This document shows positions 19,780 to 31,733 of a DNA stretch of 64,000 bases, one piece after another. Source of the stretch: Chrysogorgia sp. JL179-B06 (Eukaryota; Cnidaria; Anthozoa; Scleralcyonacea; Chrysogorgiidae); NCBI GenBank assembly GCA_035772405.1, contig JAYKKM010000311.1, forward strand, positions 124,001-188,000. Direction: 5' to 3'. Made by a program: the position numbers and the translations under genes. Within the stretch, counting starts at the first letter, position 1. The number at the start of each line of letters is the position of its first letter. Below the pieces are notes generated by a model. It did no database searches. It saw only the letters and a program-made list of their open reading frames with translations, and had not been told where the DNA came from.

Positions 19780-20310
19780 CAATGAATCACAGTCGGAAAA
19801 GCATTTACGAGACATGTAAACCCGCAAACTAATGCAAAGATTCTCTCCAGGATAACTGGATGAGAGAAACACAGATGAGAGATTAAAGAAACAACTCGCA
19901 GAACCGTGGACGAAACGTCAACATGACAACATAATCGTTGCAAGGCAATGCAAGCGAATTGAAGCGAGTTCGGACTTTCGTTTTATTGACAATGAATCGC
20001 AGTTGGAAAAGTTTACCGAGACCTGTAAACCCGCAAACCATTGCAAAGATTCTCTCCAAGATGAGAGAAACACAGATGAGAGATCAATCATGAAGACGGA
20101 AAGGACAGCCGAAGTACAGGGAAATATTATATTATGTTGTGTTAACATTTATCCCGTGAAACTCCGTAATATTAATCATTATGAAACGTGTTTTTGTCCA
20201 TTTTAAATCAATTCTATATCGAAATGATCACTTGAATCTGGCAAATCGAACGCTGTAGGTTTCGTCTGCTTAAAATATGAAGATCAGATGTTTATATATG
20301 AGAAAATGCG
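19780..20310. repeat. Second inverted duplication, right arm
   Basis: Reverse complement of about 18072-18612, from CAATGAATCACAGTCGGAAA to ATATGAGAAAATGCG. The arms flank the right VWGY gene. Confidence 0.8.
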
Positions 20311-20742
20311 GTAAGCGATTAAAGCGAGCTCGTGGACATAGCTTCAAGATCTATTCGTTGTTTACCCGATGTCCGATGATTTAATGCTTTTATGTCCATT
20401 AAACCGATGTAATTTCGTAACAGATATGTTTCGTATACCTTGCCGTTGATTTTTATATAAATTTTGACACATGAAGACCTTCAATCGAACAGATATTAGA
20501 AAAAATAGCATTGCCGTGGCGGTGTTGTTTACATTAAATTTCGTCTGGCGTATTCGGGTTGTGTGTAGCCTGCGTATGGACGCCTGATTTTTCTTCAGTG
20601 CCTGATAACAGAAATCAATGCATTAAAAATTATCCTTTGTTCTATAAGACAAGTGAGCGGGTTTTCTAATTCCAACTGTCTAACATGCGTATATGCCACC
20701 AATGCATACCCATCTCCGCAGGCAAGTTAACGCCTAGCGGGC
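20311..20742. other. Non-coding block before the right TIR
   Basis: No gene recognised. AT-rich at its right edge where the TIR begins. Confidence 0.5.
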
Positions 20743-21484
20743 GTTATAATATAATTTTTTGTATTTCTTTTTTTCAAAACGAGGTGTGTGTCAGTATATA
20801 TATCACAGTGTGAATGATGATCTGATTAAGTGCTGTCTCGGATGCTATATGGGGTTGAAAGCAATGATGGACCAGGAACAGGATGTTTAGTCGTAGAATT
20901 TCGTGTTCCGAATAATTGATAATCAGTGGGGAAAGTTTGCACAGAACCCAAACATGTCTAGAGTAAAACTTTTTCACCTTAGACATGTTTGGTTTCTGGG
21001 CAAACTTTCCGCACTGATTATCAGTTGTTTGAAACACTAAATTCTACGACTTAAACATCCTGTTCCTGGTTCATCAATGCTTTCAACCCCGTATAGCAAA
21101 TGACGTCAGTACTTGCTTAACACTATTCACCTTGAATGACCTTCAATCTCTCTGGTCGTTAAACTCAGGGACGACTAAAAAACTGGTCGTACAACAACAC
21201 GAGCAAAGTGATATATATACTCTTGACCGCGACCACTTTTTGACTAATTTTATACAAAAAACCTCTTGTATACGACCAGGTGCATATCCCCCCTGATTTG
21301 ATGTCTGGTCGCTCTTTACAGGGTGACCACACCTTAAAACTATTCAACCCCCCTGGAAATTTGGGACTGGCTTTGCTCTGATTGGTCCATTCAAATCAAT
21401 TCTTGATTCTGATTGGCTTAGAGCTCGGTCCAGTCCCAAACACATTGATATATATATATATATATATATATATATTACTACTCA
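20743..21484. repeat. Element A right TIR
   Basis: Reverse complement of 6321-7062, with the same palindrome, CGACCA/TGGTCG motif array and (TA)n end. Small indels separate the two TIRs, including length of the TA tract. Confidence 0.92.
20851..21090. repeat. Long palindrome inside right TIR of element A
   Basis: 240-bp counterpart of 6709-6947, GGGGTTGAAAGC...GCTTTCAACCCC, with the same hairpin centre around the two AACATGTCTA strings. Confidence 0.9.
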
Positions 21485-21575
21485 GAGTCAAGTAAAGCGT
21501 GTTTTTCAGGGTTTGCCTATATACACGTCTGATTCATTACGTCATCGTTTGTTTGTGTCATAATTAGTGAGTGGG

Positions 21576-21647
21576 TGTTGAATGTCATCCTCACACTTCG
21601 GAGGGCAAACAATAACTTTCTTTATTTACATAAACACATACACTACA
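21576..21647 (-). repeat. Gypsy-2 3' LTR (72 bp)
   Basis: TGTTGAATG...CACTACA, matching 48054-48125 but for one base. AATAAA is present on the minus strand (plus TTTATT near 21620). Among the shortest LTRs one meets. Confidence 0.9.
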
Positions 21648-21657
21648 TCCCTCTCCT
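21648..21657 (-). promoter_or_regulatory. Gypsy-2 polypurine tract
   Basis: TCCCTCTCCT directly inside the 3' LTR reads as pure purine on the minus strand. Confidence 0.75.
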
Positions 21658-22849
21658 ACTTGCAATAAATGTCAGTTCAGTAAAATCCAACATACTTCTT
21701 AGTGTTCTTCTATGATTAATACTATGATTAAAATCCTACATACTTCTTAGTGTTCTTCTATGATTAATACTATAATTCAAACTGAAATATCAACTTCTCC
21801 ATATACCATATTACTCTAATCCCCTCGCCCGGCGCGAAGCGCCGGCCGAAGGCCGAAGGCCTGAGGGCGAGGGTGATAATATCGACCGGCGTTTAGTCCC
21901 TCATCACGGATTCCAGGCGTAATGTAAAGTCACTTTCAGTTTCCTTGTATATATATATATCTATATATATTCAGGATCAACGTCGTCGATCATGCGCGGC
22001 ATTGGAAAATTTGGCCCTGGTAACTAGATATGGTAAATACTAAATATCTGCATTTGAATTAAAAGAAAAGTACGTGTTTTGTCGGGTTATACGGTGAATG
22101 AAGATTTGTGTTCAAAAAGATCGTGAAAAGGCAGTGAAAATGCAATATATCGTCGTCGGAAGATGTCAAGTTCGTAAATCAAGTTGTATACTTTTATACG
22201 TGGCGTCAAACTAAAGGTAAACCCGTTTTCGTTTTTTTAAACCTGTTAATCAGTTACAAAGATCGTTTTGCAAACATGTTCGAGTATGTTATTCAGGCTT
22301 TTATTTGATGTATAGCATGATTTTCTAGAGTTAGTAGTTCAAAATATATGGTCGTCTGAATATCTAAAATATTTACTCGGAGTTTTGTCAAATCCAATCC
22401 AAGCGTCGTCGCTTTTTTCAAGCTGTTAGCTATCAGTTACAAAAATATTTTTGTAGGTATGTGAGAGGCTGTTAATCAAGCTTTCATTAGATATGTAGAA
22501 TGAGTTCTTAGAGTTAGTACTTCAAAAGATATTTTGGTCGGAACATTTCACTTTTGGCATGTCGTCATGGCAACCGAAATTTAAAATTATTATAACATCA
22601 ACCCAAGTCAGTTTTAGGGTTAGGATTAGCGATTATTTGAATTTCGGTTTGTTCATATATCGAGAAAGCGCCAATCAGACATCACAAAATCACTCTTTGA
22701 AGGGCTTTCGCTCGAAACACACGATATACCAATAAATTATGTGCTTTAATTTAAATTATCCATCACCATTGTTTCACTCGGTCACTTAATTTGCAACCTC
22801 ATCCACAATGGAATAATTGCAATACTTGATAATTAGCCTATATAGTGAG

Positions 22850-24145
22850 TACCAGTACTGGTGGTAAGGATGTAAAAAAGTATGGATTATAGTTGTGTTT
22901 ATACTGCAAGTCTATAGGACTAACCAGGCCCCAACCTGGCTGAATGCATGCCACCTTGGGCCTGGCTTACATTTTACTGACTTTAATAGTCTATAAACAT
23001 GCACCACACTGGTTATAACAATCAGTGTTTATACACTCATCTGATGGCATGCTGGTCTGGCCAATGGCTTAGTGTGTTTGTGTAAAGACCTTTGTCCTGT
23101 ATTAGGCCTAGACAATGCCAGTCCTAGGCTTGTAATGTATATATTTACACAGCTTTTGTAGGATATATACTTTTTTAGATACTGTATAATTGGGTAGGTT
23201 ATAACACTCACTGTGTCAGTGGAACACATTAAGGATTAAACAACTGGTCATCATCTCACTGACAACAAGCAGCTGAAGGGAATTTCATCTTGAATTAATG
23301 ATATATTGGTGAAATAATTATATTAAGCAATGTTCTTTGTTGCATATTATGGACTAGCTTTTGTCATTTCATCTTTTTGAAATGTGTTACCAGTACTTGA
23401 ATACCATTGAAATACCGGTACATGCATGCATAATTATATAATATAATAAGATTATATATTAATAAAAGCATCGAGCTTATCAATATATAGTCAGACAACA
23501 CTCATTGCAAAACTCAAAAATTAGCTGATATAGAGTATATACTTGTGTCTTGTAGTGAGGATGTACAAAATTACAGACTTTAGCTGTGTTTACATATATT
23601 GCAAGTCTATAGGACCAAGCTGCCAGCCACGACCTGGGCCTGGCTTACATTTTATTGACTTTAATAGTGTAAACATACACCATACTGGCTATAACAATCA
23701 GCATTTGCACTCATCTGATATTATGGCATATGCCCTTCTGGCCAATGGCTTAGTGTGTGTGTTTAAATTCACCTTTGTTCTGGATAGTAGGCCTGGACAG
23801 TGCCAGTCCTAGGCTTTCAATGTATATTTTTACACAGCTTTTGAAGGATAAATACTGTATAATGTATAATTCATGGTAGGTAATTAACACTCACTGTGTC
23901 AGGGGAACATGTTATAGGGATTAAACAAGTGGTATCATCTCACTGACAAGAAGCAGCTGAAAGGAATTTCATCCTGAATTAATATATATATTGGTGAAAT
24001 AATTAGATTAAACAATATCGTTCTTTGTTGTATATTATGGGCTTTTGTCATTTCATATTTTGAAATTGTGTTACCGGTACTTGAATACCATTGAAATACT
24101 GGTACATGAATGTGCATAATTATATTAATAATATTAATAAAAGTT
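22850..24145. repeat. Tandem direct duplication of about 0.6 kb
   Basis: The segment about 22850-23475 recurs at about 23540-24145 with diverged sequence: shared landmarks GCAAGTCTATAGGAC, GCCTGGCTTACATTTTA, GCCAATGGCTTAGTGTG, ACACTCACTGTGTCAG and ACTTGAATACCATTGAAATAC. Confidence 0.85.
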
Positions 24146-24230
24146 GAGAAACAGAAGTCTTCTAAAAGAATAACAGGTTTATCAGCCTTATCAATTTGGT
24201 CTAGGATAAATTTAGGTATTGAATCTTTTG

Positions 24231-24362
24231 GTATCTGCTTATACTAACAATTAGACAATAAGGAACATGCAGATTACATTATTACAGTAGGGTACATGTA
24301 TCTGCTTATACTGACAATTAGGCAATAAGGAACATGCAGACTACATTATTACAGTAGGGTAG
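24231..24362. repeat. Tandem duplication, about 61-bp unit
   Basis: TATCTGCTTATACT...ATTACAGTAGGGTA occurs twice head to tail with three or four differences. Confidence 0.85.
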
Positions 24363-24842
24363 GGTAATGCAGTCTCGTGAATACAATTGTACTTTGAGTA
24401 AAATTATGAGTATGCTACTGTTACTGTAAACATGCATGTTGAAATTTATTATTAAAAGGATAACTGACATAATTAACTTAATTATGTAATATATAATTAA
24501 TACAATTATTATTTAAATTAATAATTATTAAAATTAATTATTAATTTCAATAATCAATAGTTACACAATTGGTTTCTAACCCTGCCTGCAAGACAATTTA
24601 GTGTTGGCAGACTTTCCCACTTGGGTACTGTTCAGTACACTATACCCACAAATTGCACCCAAAAAATAAGCAGTTTGAAAATCTGTTCAGTTTGGCAATA
24701 TTAATTAAGCCTCAAACAGTAAGCGGGCGAGGGTTGTTGCGTACACGTATTTCTAGTATATTTATATAAGTAATATAACTTAGCTTGTTTGTGTATTAGG
24801 AAAGTCCTTTGACTCTTTTTTTTTAATTTCTATTAGTTCAGT

Positions 24843-26998
24843 TCATCGATAGTATTCAGGATTTCTTTTCCGATTTGGCCTCATTTTGATCTGCAACTCC
24901 GCTTCTGGTTGATCTTTCTTTTCCACTTGCTTTCCTTTCTCTCCCGGAATAAGTTTGAAATGTGAAACATTTCGAGTAATTAAACTTCCTCCTGGACGCC
25001 TTGCTGTTACCATGCTTCCTTTCTTGCTTACAACTTGGAGCAGTTCTGTATCACACTTTGTGCTAAGCTTGTTTTTCTTCTTCTGTAACACGATAACTTG
25101 ATCTCCTGGGCTAATAACCGAGGGCTTTGCGTTTCGCCTTTCGTCTGCATACTTCTTCATTTTCTCTTTCTTTATGCTGTTTCTCATTCTCAGATCTGGA
25201 AATCTCTCTTGCTGGTTTCCACTGGTGGTTGGAGCTTCAGGTAACTTAGTCCGGATAACTCTATTGAAGAGGAGTTCGGCGGGAGCTTTGTTGGTTGTCT
25301 TATGCGGTGTAGCACGGTAGGTCAAGAGAAAATGATTTAAGGCAACATGCCAGTCTTGTCCTTCGGCATGTGCTGTTCGAACTGCCTTTTGCAAAGGTTT
25401 CATGAAAGCCTCTGCTTCACCATTGGCTTGGGGCCATAGAGGGGTAATTTTTCGATGTACAATACCATTGTTCTGCATGTACATTTTCAATTCCTCACTC
25501 TGAAACGGTGAACCATTATCTGAAGTAACTTTCTCTGGCAGTCCGTGTGTTGCAAATATATGTTCCAGTCTCTTGATTGTTGCGGTTGCTGTGGTTGTTT
25601 TCATTAGTTCAACTTCAGGAAACCTTGAATAACCATCGATAACAACAAGTGCAGATTCTCCATTGGGAAAAGATCCACAAAAATCCATATATAGTGATGT
25701 CCAAGGTTTCTCAGGAAGTTCTGTCATGCGTAGTGGCTCTGGATGAGTTGGTCTTGTTGTTGCTTGACAAGGAACAGATGCTTTCACTAATGTTTCTACT
25801 TCTTTGTCAACACCTGGCCACCAGACCTTACTGCGGAGTAGCTGTTTGGTTTTGACAATTCCTTGGTGACCAGTGTGAGATATGGTCAAAACTCTTTCAC
25901 GAATATTTTTTGGTATGACCAATCTGGAACCTCGAAGAACGATGCCATCCAAAATTGACAGTTCGTCTCGCATTGGATAATAGGACTTTAATTCAGGATC
26001 TTGTTTTCTCCATGTCTCATTCTGAATGGTGTTACTAAGAAGTTGCATCGTTGGGTCTTTCTTGGCTTCGCTTCCGATTTCATCAAGTGTCATTGATTTT
26101 GGTACAGAGTGGTTTGCGACAAAATTGATGTACTCTTCAGAGAGATCAGTAGATGTAGCATCGGGCAATGGTTGTCTGGACAGGATATCGGCTGGATTAC
26201 CACTGCCTGCACCATGTTTAATTCGGAATTTGTACTGTTGAAGTCGTAAGACCCATCTTTCAATTCGTGGTGGTGGTTTAGATGCTCTGCTGTATAGGCT
26301 TTATAATGGCTTATGGTCGGTTTGTAACTCAAATTCAGTTCCGATTAAATACATATGGTGTCGTTCACATCCCCAGATGACTGCAAACGCCTCACGTTCT
26401 GTTTGCGAATATCTTCTCTCAACGGAAGTCAAGGAACGGCCAGCATAGGATACTGCTTGTTCAGTTCCATCGGATTGAACTTGGGATAATATTGCCCCCA
26501 GTTCTACAGGACTCGCATCAACAGTAAGGATGGTTGGCTTTCTCGGGTCGTAATATGCCATTCGACAATCTCGAGTAATTTCTTCCTTAATTTTCTCAAA
26601 TGCTGCTTGATGTTTCTTCTCCCACTTCCACTTGGTGCCCTTCTTTGTTAACTCACGTAGAGGATCAGTAATCATCGCAAAATTTGGCACAATACGGGAA
26701 CAATAAGTAGCAAGTCCCAAAAAACTTCGGAGCTGACTCACATCTTGTGGAACACCTGTATGCTGAATTGCTTGAACTTTAGCAGGATCAACTGATAAAC
26801 CTGCACCAGATAAGGTATAGCCATATAACTGAAGACTACGTTGGTTGTATGAACATTTCCCAGCATTCAGCGTTAAACCTTTCTCTCGAACTATCTGAAA
26901 CACTTGCTTCAGTGCTTGGTCATGGGATTCTTGATTGCGGCCATAGATGATTATATCATCAGCGATGCTCTTTGATCCAGGGATTCCTTCGAGAACTT
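24843..26998 (-). pseudogene. pol: Gypsy-2 pol, RT C-terminus to integrase
   Basis: Continues the RT interrupted by element B. Visible parts: the active site ADDIIIYG directly downstream of the insertion, the FLGLATYCSRIVPNFA thumb motif, RNase H (LTVDASPVELGAILSQ; TDHKPL), a TAA at 26301-26303 just after TDHKPL, then HHCC zinc finger (HTGHQGIVKTKQLLRSKVWW), integrase core (YMDFCGSF; TSDNGSPF; PQANGEAEAFM) and a basic tail ending KMRPNRKRNPEYYR. There is no chromodomain. Apart from the one nonsense codon the frame is intact, so decay is recent. Confidence 0.92.
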
Positions 26999-27004
26999 GC
27001 TGGA
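26999..27004. other. Element B target-site duplication, left
   Basis: GCTGGA, repeated at 46087-46092 on the other side of element B. Six bases is the Polinton/Maverick length. Confidence 0.93.
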
Positions 27005-27338
27005 AGTAGTATAGCACATGGCGGTACCAGGACAGTTTTCCAAAAGTCAGATCTATTTTCAAGGTCAAGTTTCAAGGTCAAGTTCTTGGAATTATATTTG
27101 AGATAATTCCAAGAACTCCTTAAAAAAGGGGCGTGGTCGAGATGCCTTAAAAAGGGCATGGTCGAGACGTCTTGAAAAGGGCATGGTCGAGACGTCTTAA
27201 AAAGGGGCGTGGTCTATTTTTAGAATCTGACGGTTTTCCAAGAATTAGATCCATTTTCTTAGAATCTATATGGTTTTGAAAAGTCAGATCCATTTTGAAT
27301 CTACGCGATTTGGAAAAGTGTGTCGGTACCCCCATGTT
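27005..27338. repeat. Element B left TIR (334 bp)
   Basis: Matches 45630-46086 in reverse complement. It has AAGGTCAAGTTTCAAGGTCA near the tip, a short TTGGAATTAT/ATAATTCCAA hairpin, then four 25-bp repeats with core GGGCATGGTCGAGACGTC (27120-27216). Confidence 0.93.
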
Positions 27339-27885
27339 CTATCGTTTTTGTGTCGATCGTTTGAGCTATTTGAGACTACTGAGAAGCCGCAACTCTCTTT
27401 TACGACTGGTCATCCTTTTTCCCAATGCAGTGTGTTTAAACCTCTCGTCTAGTTCCTCACGTTCTACACTACTCTTAGCGAAGAGTTGTCGTTTGAGCTC
27501 TCTAATCTGGTAGACCCACAACAACTCTTTGTTGAGTCTCGTTGTCTTTTCCTCCACTGATTCCATACGTTCTACACTACTCTCCAGGGATCCAGCGATC
27601 ATTACTGTGTGTGAGCGCTGGAGCCCTGGAGAGTATTGTAGAACACGGCGATACAAGGACGGTTTTCCAAAAGTTAGACCTATTAGGAATCTACACGATT
27701 TGGAAAAGTGCGTTGGTACCCCATGCTCTTTGTGTGTGGTTAAATTTGTGACTGCCATGGCTCAGCCGTGTGGGTCCTACGTGTTGGTATTAAATTGGTT
27801 AAATTTGAAAATTGTTTAAATTGCTTAAATTATAAATTTATCTTTTGTTGATTCAATTTTTGTGACATATTGTTTGGGTATATTT
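27339..27885. other. Sub-terminal region of element B
   Basis: Contains a partial, displaced copy of TIR sequence (GGACGGTTTTCCAAAAGTTAG to GGTACCCCATG, 27657-27734) and an inverted pair CTCTCCAGGGATCCAGCG / CGCTGGAGCCCTGGAGAG (27581-27633). Open frames here follow the repeats; no gene accepted. The polymerase ends at 27886. Confidence 0.6.
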
Positions 27886-30800
27886 TTATTTTATTTTGTA
27901 GTGTCCATAGACATAGCTAGATGTTCCGTCTTCTGAAATGTATCTCTTGTCGTCGAAACAACTCAGTGATATTTTATTAATCTCGTAACTTCCTAATTGG
28001 TGATTTATACTTCTAATGGTTTTCATTGTGTGAGACATTTGTTTGCTACTCGCTAGGGTGTCTTTGTAGTCGTCATGTCTTATGTTCTTTCTAATGACAC
28101 TTTTCTTCACCCCTTTTGCGGTCTTGCCGCCATCTCCTGTTTCCTTGATGTAGCTGTACATTTTCGCCCTCAATCCAACGAACTCAACTATTGGGACTCC
28201 TGATGTCTCGTCTTTCATCTTACCAATCACTTTCTTATTCACGGCGTTGAAGTATGGTGACGTCTTGTCATAACCACTAAAGTCAAACAATTCTTTGCTC
28301 TCGAACATGTCCTTGTACACGTCCTTCGTCTTGATGTCATACATGAGACTATCAGTGTCTGTGAATAGTAGCTTAGCCTCGTGTTTCTTCTTTATGTGGT
28401 TGTAGTGAAAGTCATACATTAGTGTCTTCGATAGGTCGAGTATGCACATGCCCACGTAAGCTGGTCTATTCAGCGTTAGCGTCTCTTTGATCTTGTGTAT
28501 TGCCACCAGATTTTCGTTAAATATTTTCCAACTCACGATCGTTGCCTTTGATACTAACTTTACTAGTTGCTCATTGTTAAACATCAGCTTGACGCACACC
28601 CTCTTCCTCAGATTTTCCATGGTCTTCCCAAAGACTGAGTTGTTCATCAGCTTGAAGAAGTCCTTCTCAAAGTCATTCTTAGCTGCCGTTCTCTTGACTG
28701 TGTTGAAGTCGATGTATTTCTTCAGCCATGGAGACTGATCAAAATGTAACACCCTATGAACCTTGCTGACTGTCATACCCAACGACATGTATAGTTGCAG
28801 GTTTCGGTAGTGAACTACATACTTCGATTTGTCGTGTAGGTTGGGCACCAGCTTAGTCACCTCACCTGTAGATACTCCGAATTTGTCTGCTATCTTCTTA
28901 CAATATGGTGACAGCGTGTCTCTACTCACTCTCATCTTCTCAGGGGCTAAGGGATAGTCGTTGTGAAGGTCGTGCAGTCCCTCTGGATACTTAAGGTCAA
29001 CCTCAAGTATCAGCCCCTTGTCTGAGTCGTCACTGTATTTGTCGAGACTGTTGATGTCAAATTCTTTGACCCACTTAAACCCTCCAGTTGGCAGGTACTG
29101 GCTCATAGCCCAACCATAAAGGTTGTTTGCGTCTAGGTACGCTATGTATTTCGATGGTTTGCTACTATCATATCCCTTCATGTACTTGTTATTGGCTTCC
29201 TCATATCTGTGCGTTATGCAGGAGACACCACCTCGCATCCCTTTTTCGATAAACTGGAACATGTCGACGTCGGTCATCAACTCTAGCTCAATCCTAGTCA
29301 TCTTCAAAGCGGCGTCCCACGATAGTCCTGGGGACGTGAAATAGTGGCATGGGTCTAGTCGATAGTGTTGTTTGCATGTTACTCTGAAGTTTTCGAACAC
29401 GTCGGATAATAGCAGCACGTCAGATTTTAGGTACAGGTCATGGTACTCACCCATGTTCCTAATGTTGAACGTTTTCCATACGTTTTGCGCGTGCTTGTAT
29501 TCTGCATCTGACACGTGCTCATCATTTAGAATGCTGTAGAACGCTTCTTGAGGAGGTAACTCAGTCTCGTCAAATCTAGCGAAGCTATCCATATGGTCAT
29601 ATGGGTACACGCCTTTACGTGCCACTGACTCTAACCCTTCAGTGTACGCCTCAGACGTGTACTTGAAACAGTCTTTTGGTAGGTTACTAACTAGACTGTC
29701 TAGACTAGAGCTCATGAATTGGAAACTATCTATAAACACTAGATGTTTACCTAACATGAAAGCCATGTACTTCTCCATATTGTTGGGTATGACGTTGATG
29801 CTCAACCCTAGCCCACTAATCTCCTGCATGATGAAGTGACTGTCGTAACCCCTTAGGTTGTGAAAGATGACAGGTATCTTGTCAGTCAGTCTGTAGTTCC
29901 TGTTGCACAGATTGTGTGCCGAGCCTCTGTATTTACCAGTGGCGTGGCAATGGTCTCTAACTTTTACGTCTTCACTTACGTACTCCTTGTCACAGATGTG
30001 GCATCTGGTAGCCTTCTTATAGTTAGTCTTGTCAGCGAAAGTCATGACCATGTCCTTGTTGAAGTGTTCCTTCTTTGTCTTTTTGCAGTACTCGACTTCT
30101 TGCAGCATTTTCTTCATAAATCTTCTAACTGCGTTCTTACCGCGGTACATCTCTACAGGCTTGCTGTACTTGTTGTCATAGCAGCAGACTACCTTGTACC
30201 CATATCCGCAGTCTGTGTGTTTCTGGTATGCGTTAGTGTACGACTTGTCTTTAGAGGGCGTTGCTGTGTCGATTTTCTCCGTAATAGCCTCAAAGTCAGC
30301 GTATATTACGAATGGTACCTCTAGTTGTTTGTGAAAGTTTTTGTACTTTAGAATGTCGTCTCCCTTTTTGGCATCTTGATTGCCTGCTTTCCGTTAATCA
30401 CTATGCAATTCTCTATGTGGTTCTTTAGTATGTCGACTGTGCTGAAACATTGGAGACAGTACCTACAGAAGTTCTTTTTGTGCTCATGTTTTGACTGATT
30501 GTACATAAACCTATTGAAGTCCTTAATGTACACGTAGTGTTGTTTCTCGTCTTCTGTTATTAGCAGTAGATCCATACAGTCCTCGTTTATCTCCCTAGAG
30601 ATGTAGATGGGGTATGGCTGCTTGTCCTCATACCTGAACACGTTTATGTTTATTTTGTTCAGTTTTTCTATTTTGTTGTAGTGTCTCACTGATACTGGGA
30701 AGTCTACTCCCTTGTAGTCTACAGTGTTAATGTTTTTCTTATGTTTTGACACTCTCTCTGGGTGCTCGCGTACTGGGTTCTTGTGTAGTATGTGACACCA

Positions 30801-31640
30801 CATGAAACACTTGTCGTCATTGTTCTTTATGTTGATTAGACCCTTCAATGAGTTCCTCAATTCCAACGGTAGTTTGATATAGCTGGATCCTTTTAGAGGT
30901 TCGTACACTACTACGTTTATGTAGTGGTCGTCTATATTGTATATAGTCCACCCAGACCCTTCTGATAGCCATACAGCTATACGATTCACTATCTCTTCGC
31001 TTGACTGTCCTGTGGTTTCATGTATGCCGTTACTATTAACTACTGTTTTAGTGACACTATTGAAGAACGCGGTTTTAAACGTCGTTCTATCTCCATCTAA
31101 TTGTTTCTCTAGAGTCACTTTTAGTGTCTCGTTGTATTTTATACCTCTTAGTTGTCTTAGGTCTTTCCTTAGAGTTAGAACCACAGCTACTCTAGTTTCG
31201 TTGAGTTGTGATAGTGGATCCTTATTGTCTCTCACTTCAACGTTGTACGATCTAGTGTATCCTTTGAGTGCTACTCGCCCTTGTGTGACTGTAGGGAGTG
31301 TGTTCCTATCAATGTGTGCTGGTGGTGAGAAAGGTTCGACATCTGTCGGTACTTGTGGTGTAGTCTCTCTAAATATAGAGTCTATCTTTTCTTTGAACAA
31401 ATTAAAAGCACTTGTCGTATGTTTCTTAATGGGTTCTGGTATGTGGTCTACGATCCACTTGTTCCATTGATCCATCTTCTTTTTGAGAGACTCCTTGAAT
31501 AAAGTCATACGCTCTCTCACACTTCTTCTTGCGGGTGTGGGTGCAGGTGTAGGTGTCACTATAGGTTCTTTGAGTCCATGTGGAATCGGTTTATCCATTA
31601 TGTTTTTAGGACGTGTCGTTTTTTCCATCCTACTTGACAT
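27886..31640 (-). pseudogene. polB: Protein-primed DNA polymerase B, one frameshift
   Basis: Starts at ATG 31640 or 31628 and ends 27886; about 1250 codons, the usual size. The first frame (430 aa) holds a Pro-rich leader, a domain with LSEGSGWTIYNIDDHYINVV (often seen before the exonuclease in this family) and a Cys/His finger KKNFCRYCLQCFSTVDILKNH. It stops just after a run of five A at about 30370, where one base appears to be missing; the exonuclease continues in the next frame (VIYADFEA), then a second Cys/His motif (CHICDKEYV...RDHCHATGKYRG), exo motif (IFHNLRGYDSHFI), palm motif A (YLDANNLYGWAM), motif B (KLMNNSVFGKTMEN) and motif C (LLFTDTDSLMYD). It copies the element using a protein primer at its ends. 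Without the one-base lesion it would be intact. Confidence 0.95.
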
Positions 31641-31644
31641 GTTA

Positions 31645-31672
31645 TGTCTATATACTATAGGATATGTTTTAT
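31645..31672 (-). promoter_or_regulatory. Gene-junction motif before polB
   Basis: Minus strand AAATAAAACATATCCTATAG-TATATAG, just before the ATG. The same AAAACAT(A/G)T n2-4 TATAnTATA arrangement precedes at least six other genes of element B; AATAAA inside it could end the upstream transcript. Confidence 0.6.
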
Positions 31673-31733
31673 TTCTTTAGACCCTTTCCTAGAAAAGAGT
31701 CGTTTTACAATTTACTATACTAGTACAATGTAA

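Larger units (their letters stand above)
6321..21484. mobile_element. Element A: polymerase-less Polinton-like element, 15.2 kb
   Basis: Bounded by about 740-bp TIRs beginning AGTAGTAATATATA and ending in the reverse complement. The flanks CAGAG (6316-6320) and CAGAG (21485-21489) give a 5-bp target duplication, or 6 bp (TCAGAG) if one terminal base is shared. AG...CT ends, simple-repeat termini and long TIRs are typical of Polintons/Mavericks, and the integrase at 13930-14679 is of that type. No DNA polymerase B, packaging ATPase, protease or capsid protein could be recognised in any frame. The remaining genes are unfamiliar, several are led by CCAAT plus TATAAAA promoters, one has an intron, and the interior has two further large inverted duplications. 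It may be a derived non-autonomous Polinton, or a distinct virus-like family that uses other replication machinery. Confidence 0.85.
21815..24770. repeat. Repeat family R1, copy 1 (inside Gypsy-2)
   Basis: Begins with a GC-rich double hairpin (CCCCTCGCC, GGCGCGAAGCGCC, GGGCGAGGGTGATAAT) and ends near AACAGTAAGCGGGCGAGGG-TTGTTGCGTA. The same start, internal pieces (CTGGGCCTGGC..., AAGGGCTTTCGCTCGAAAC) and end occur at 49575-51830. No coding potential seen, so a non-autonomous element of unclear class. It lies between the Gypsy-2 integrase and 3' LTR and so is probably a later insertion. Confidence 0.6.

Noticed and set aside
20003..20206. 67-aa frame in the right repeat arm
   Set aside because: Shadow of the inverted duplication without an independent start or domain.
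30340..30375. Programmed -1 frameshift in PolB at AAAAAGGGA
   Set aside because: The heptamer does not fit the X-XXY-YYZ pattern in the needed frame; a lost A in a homopolymer is simpler.
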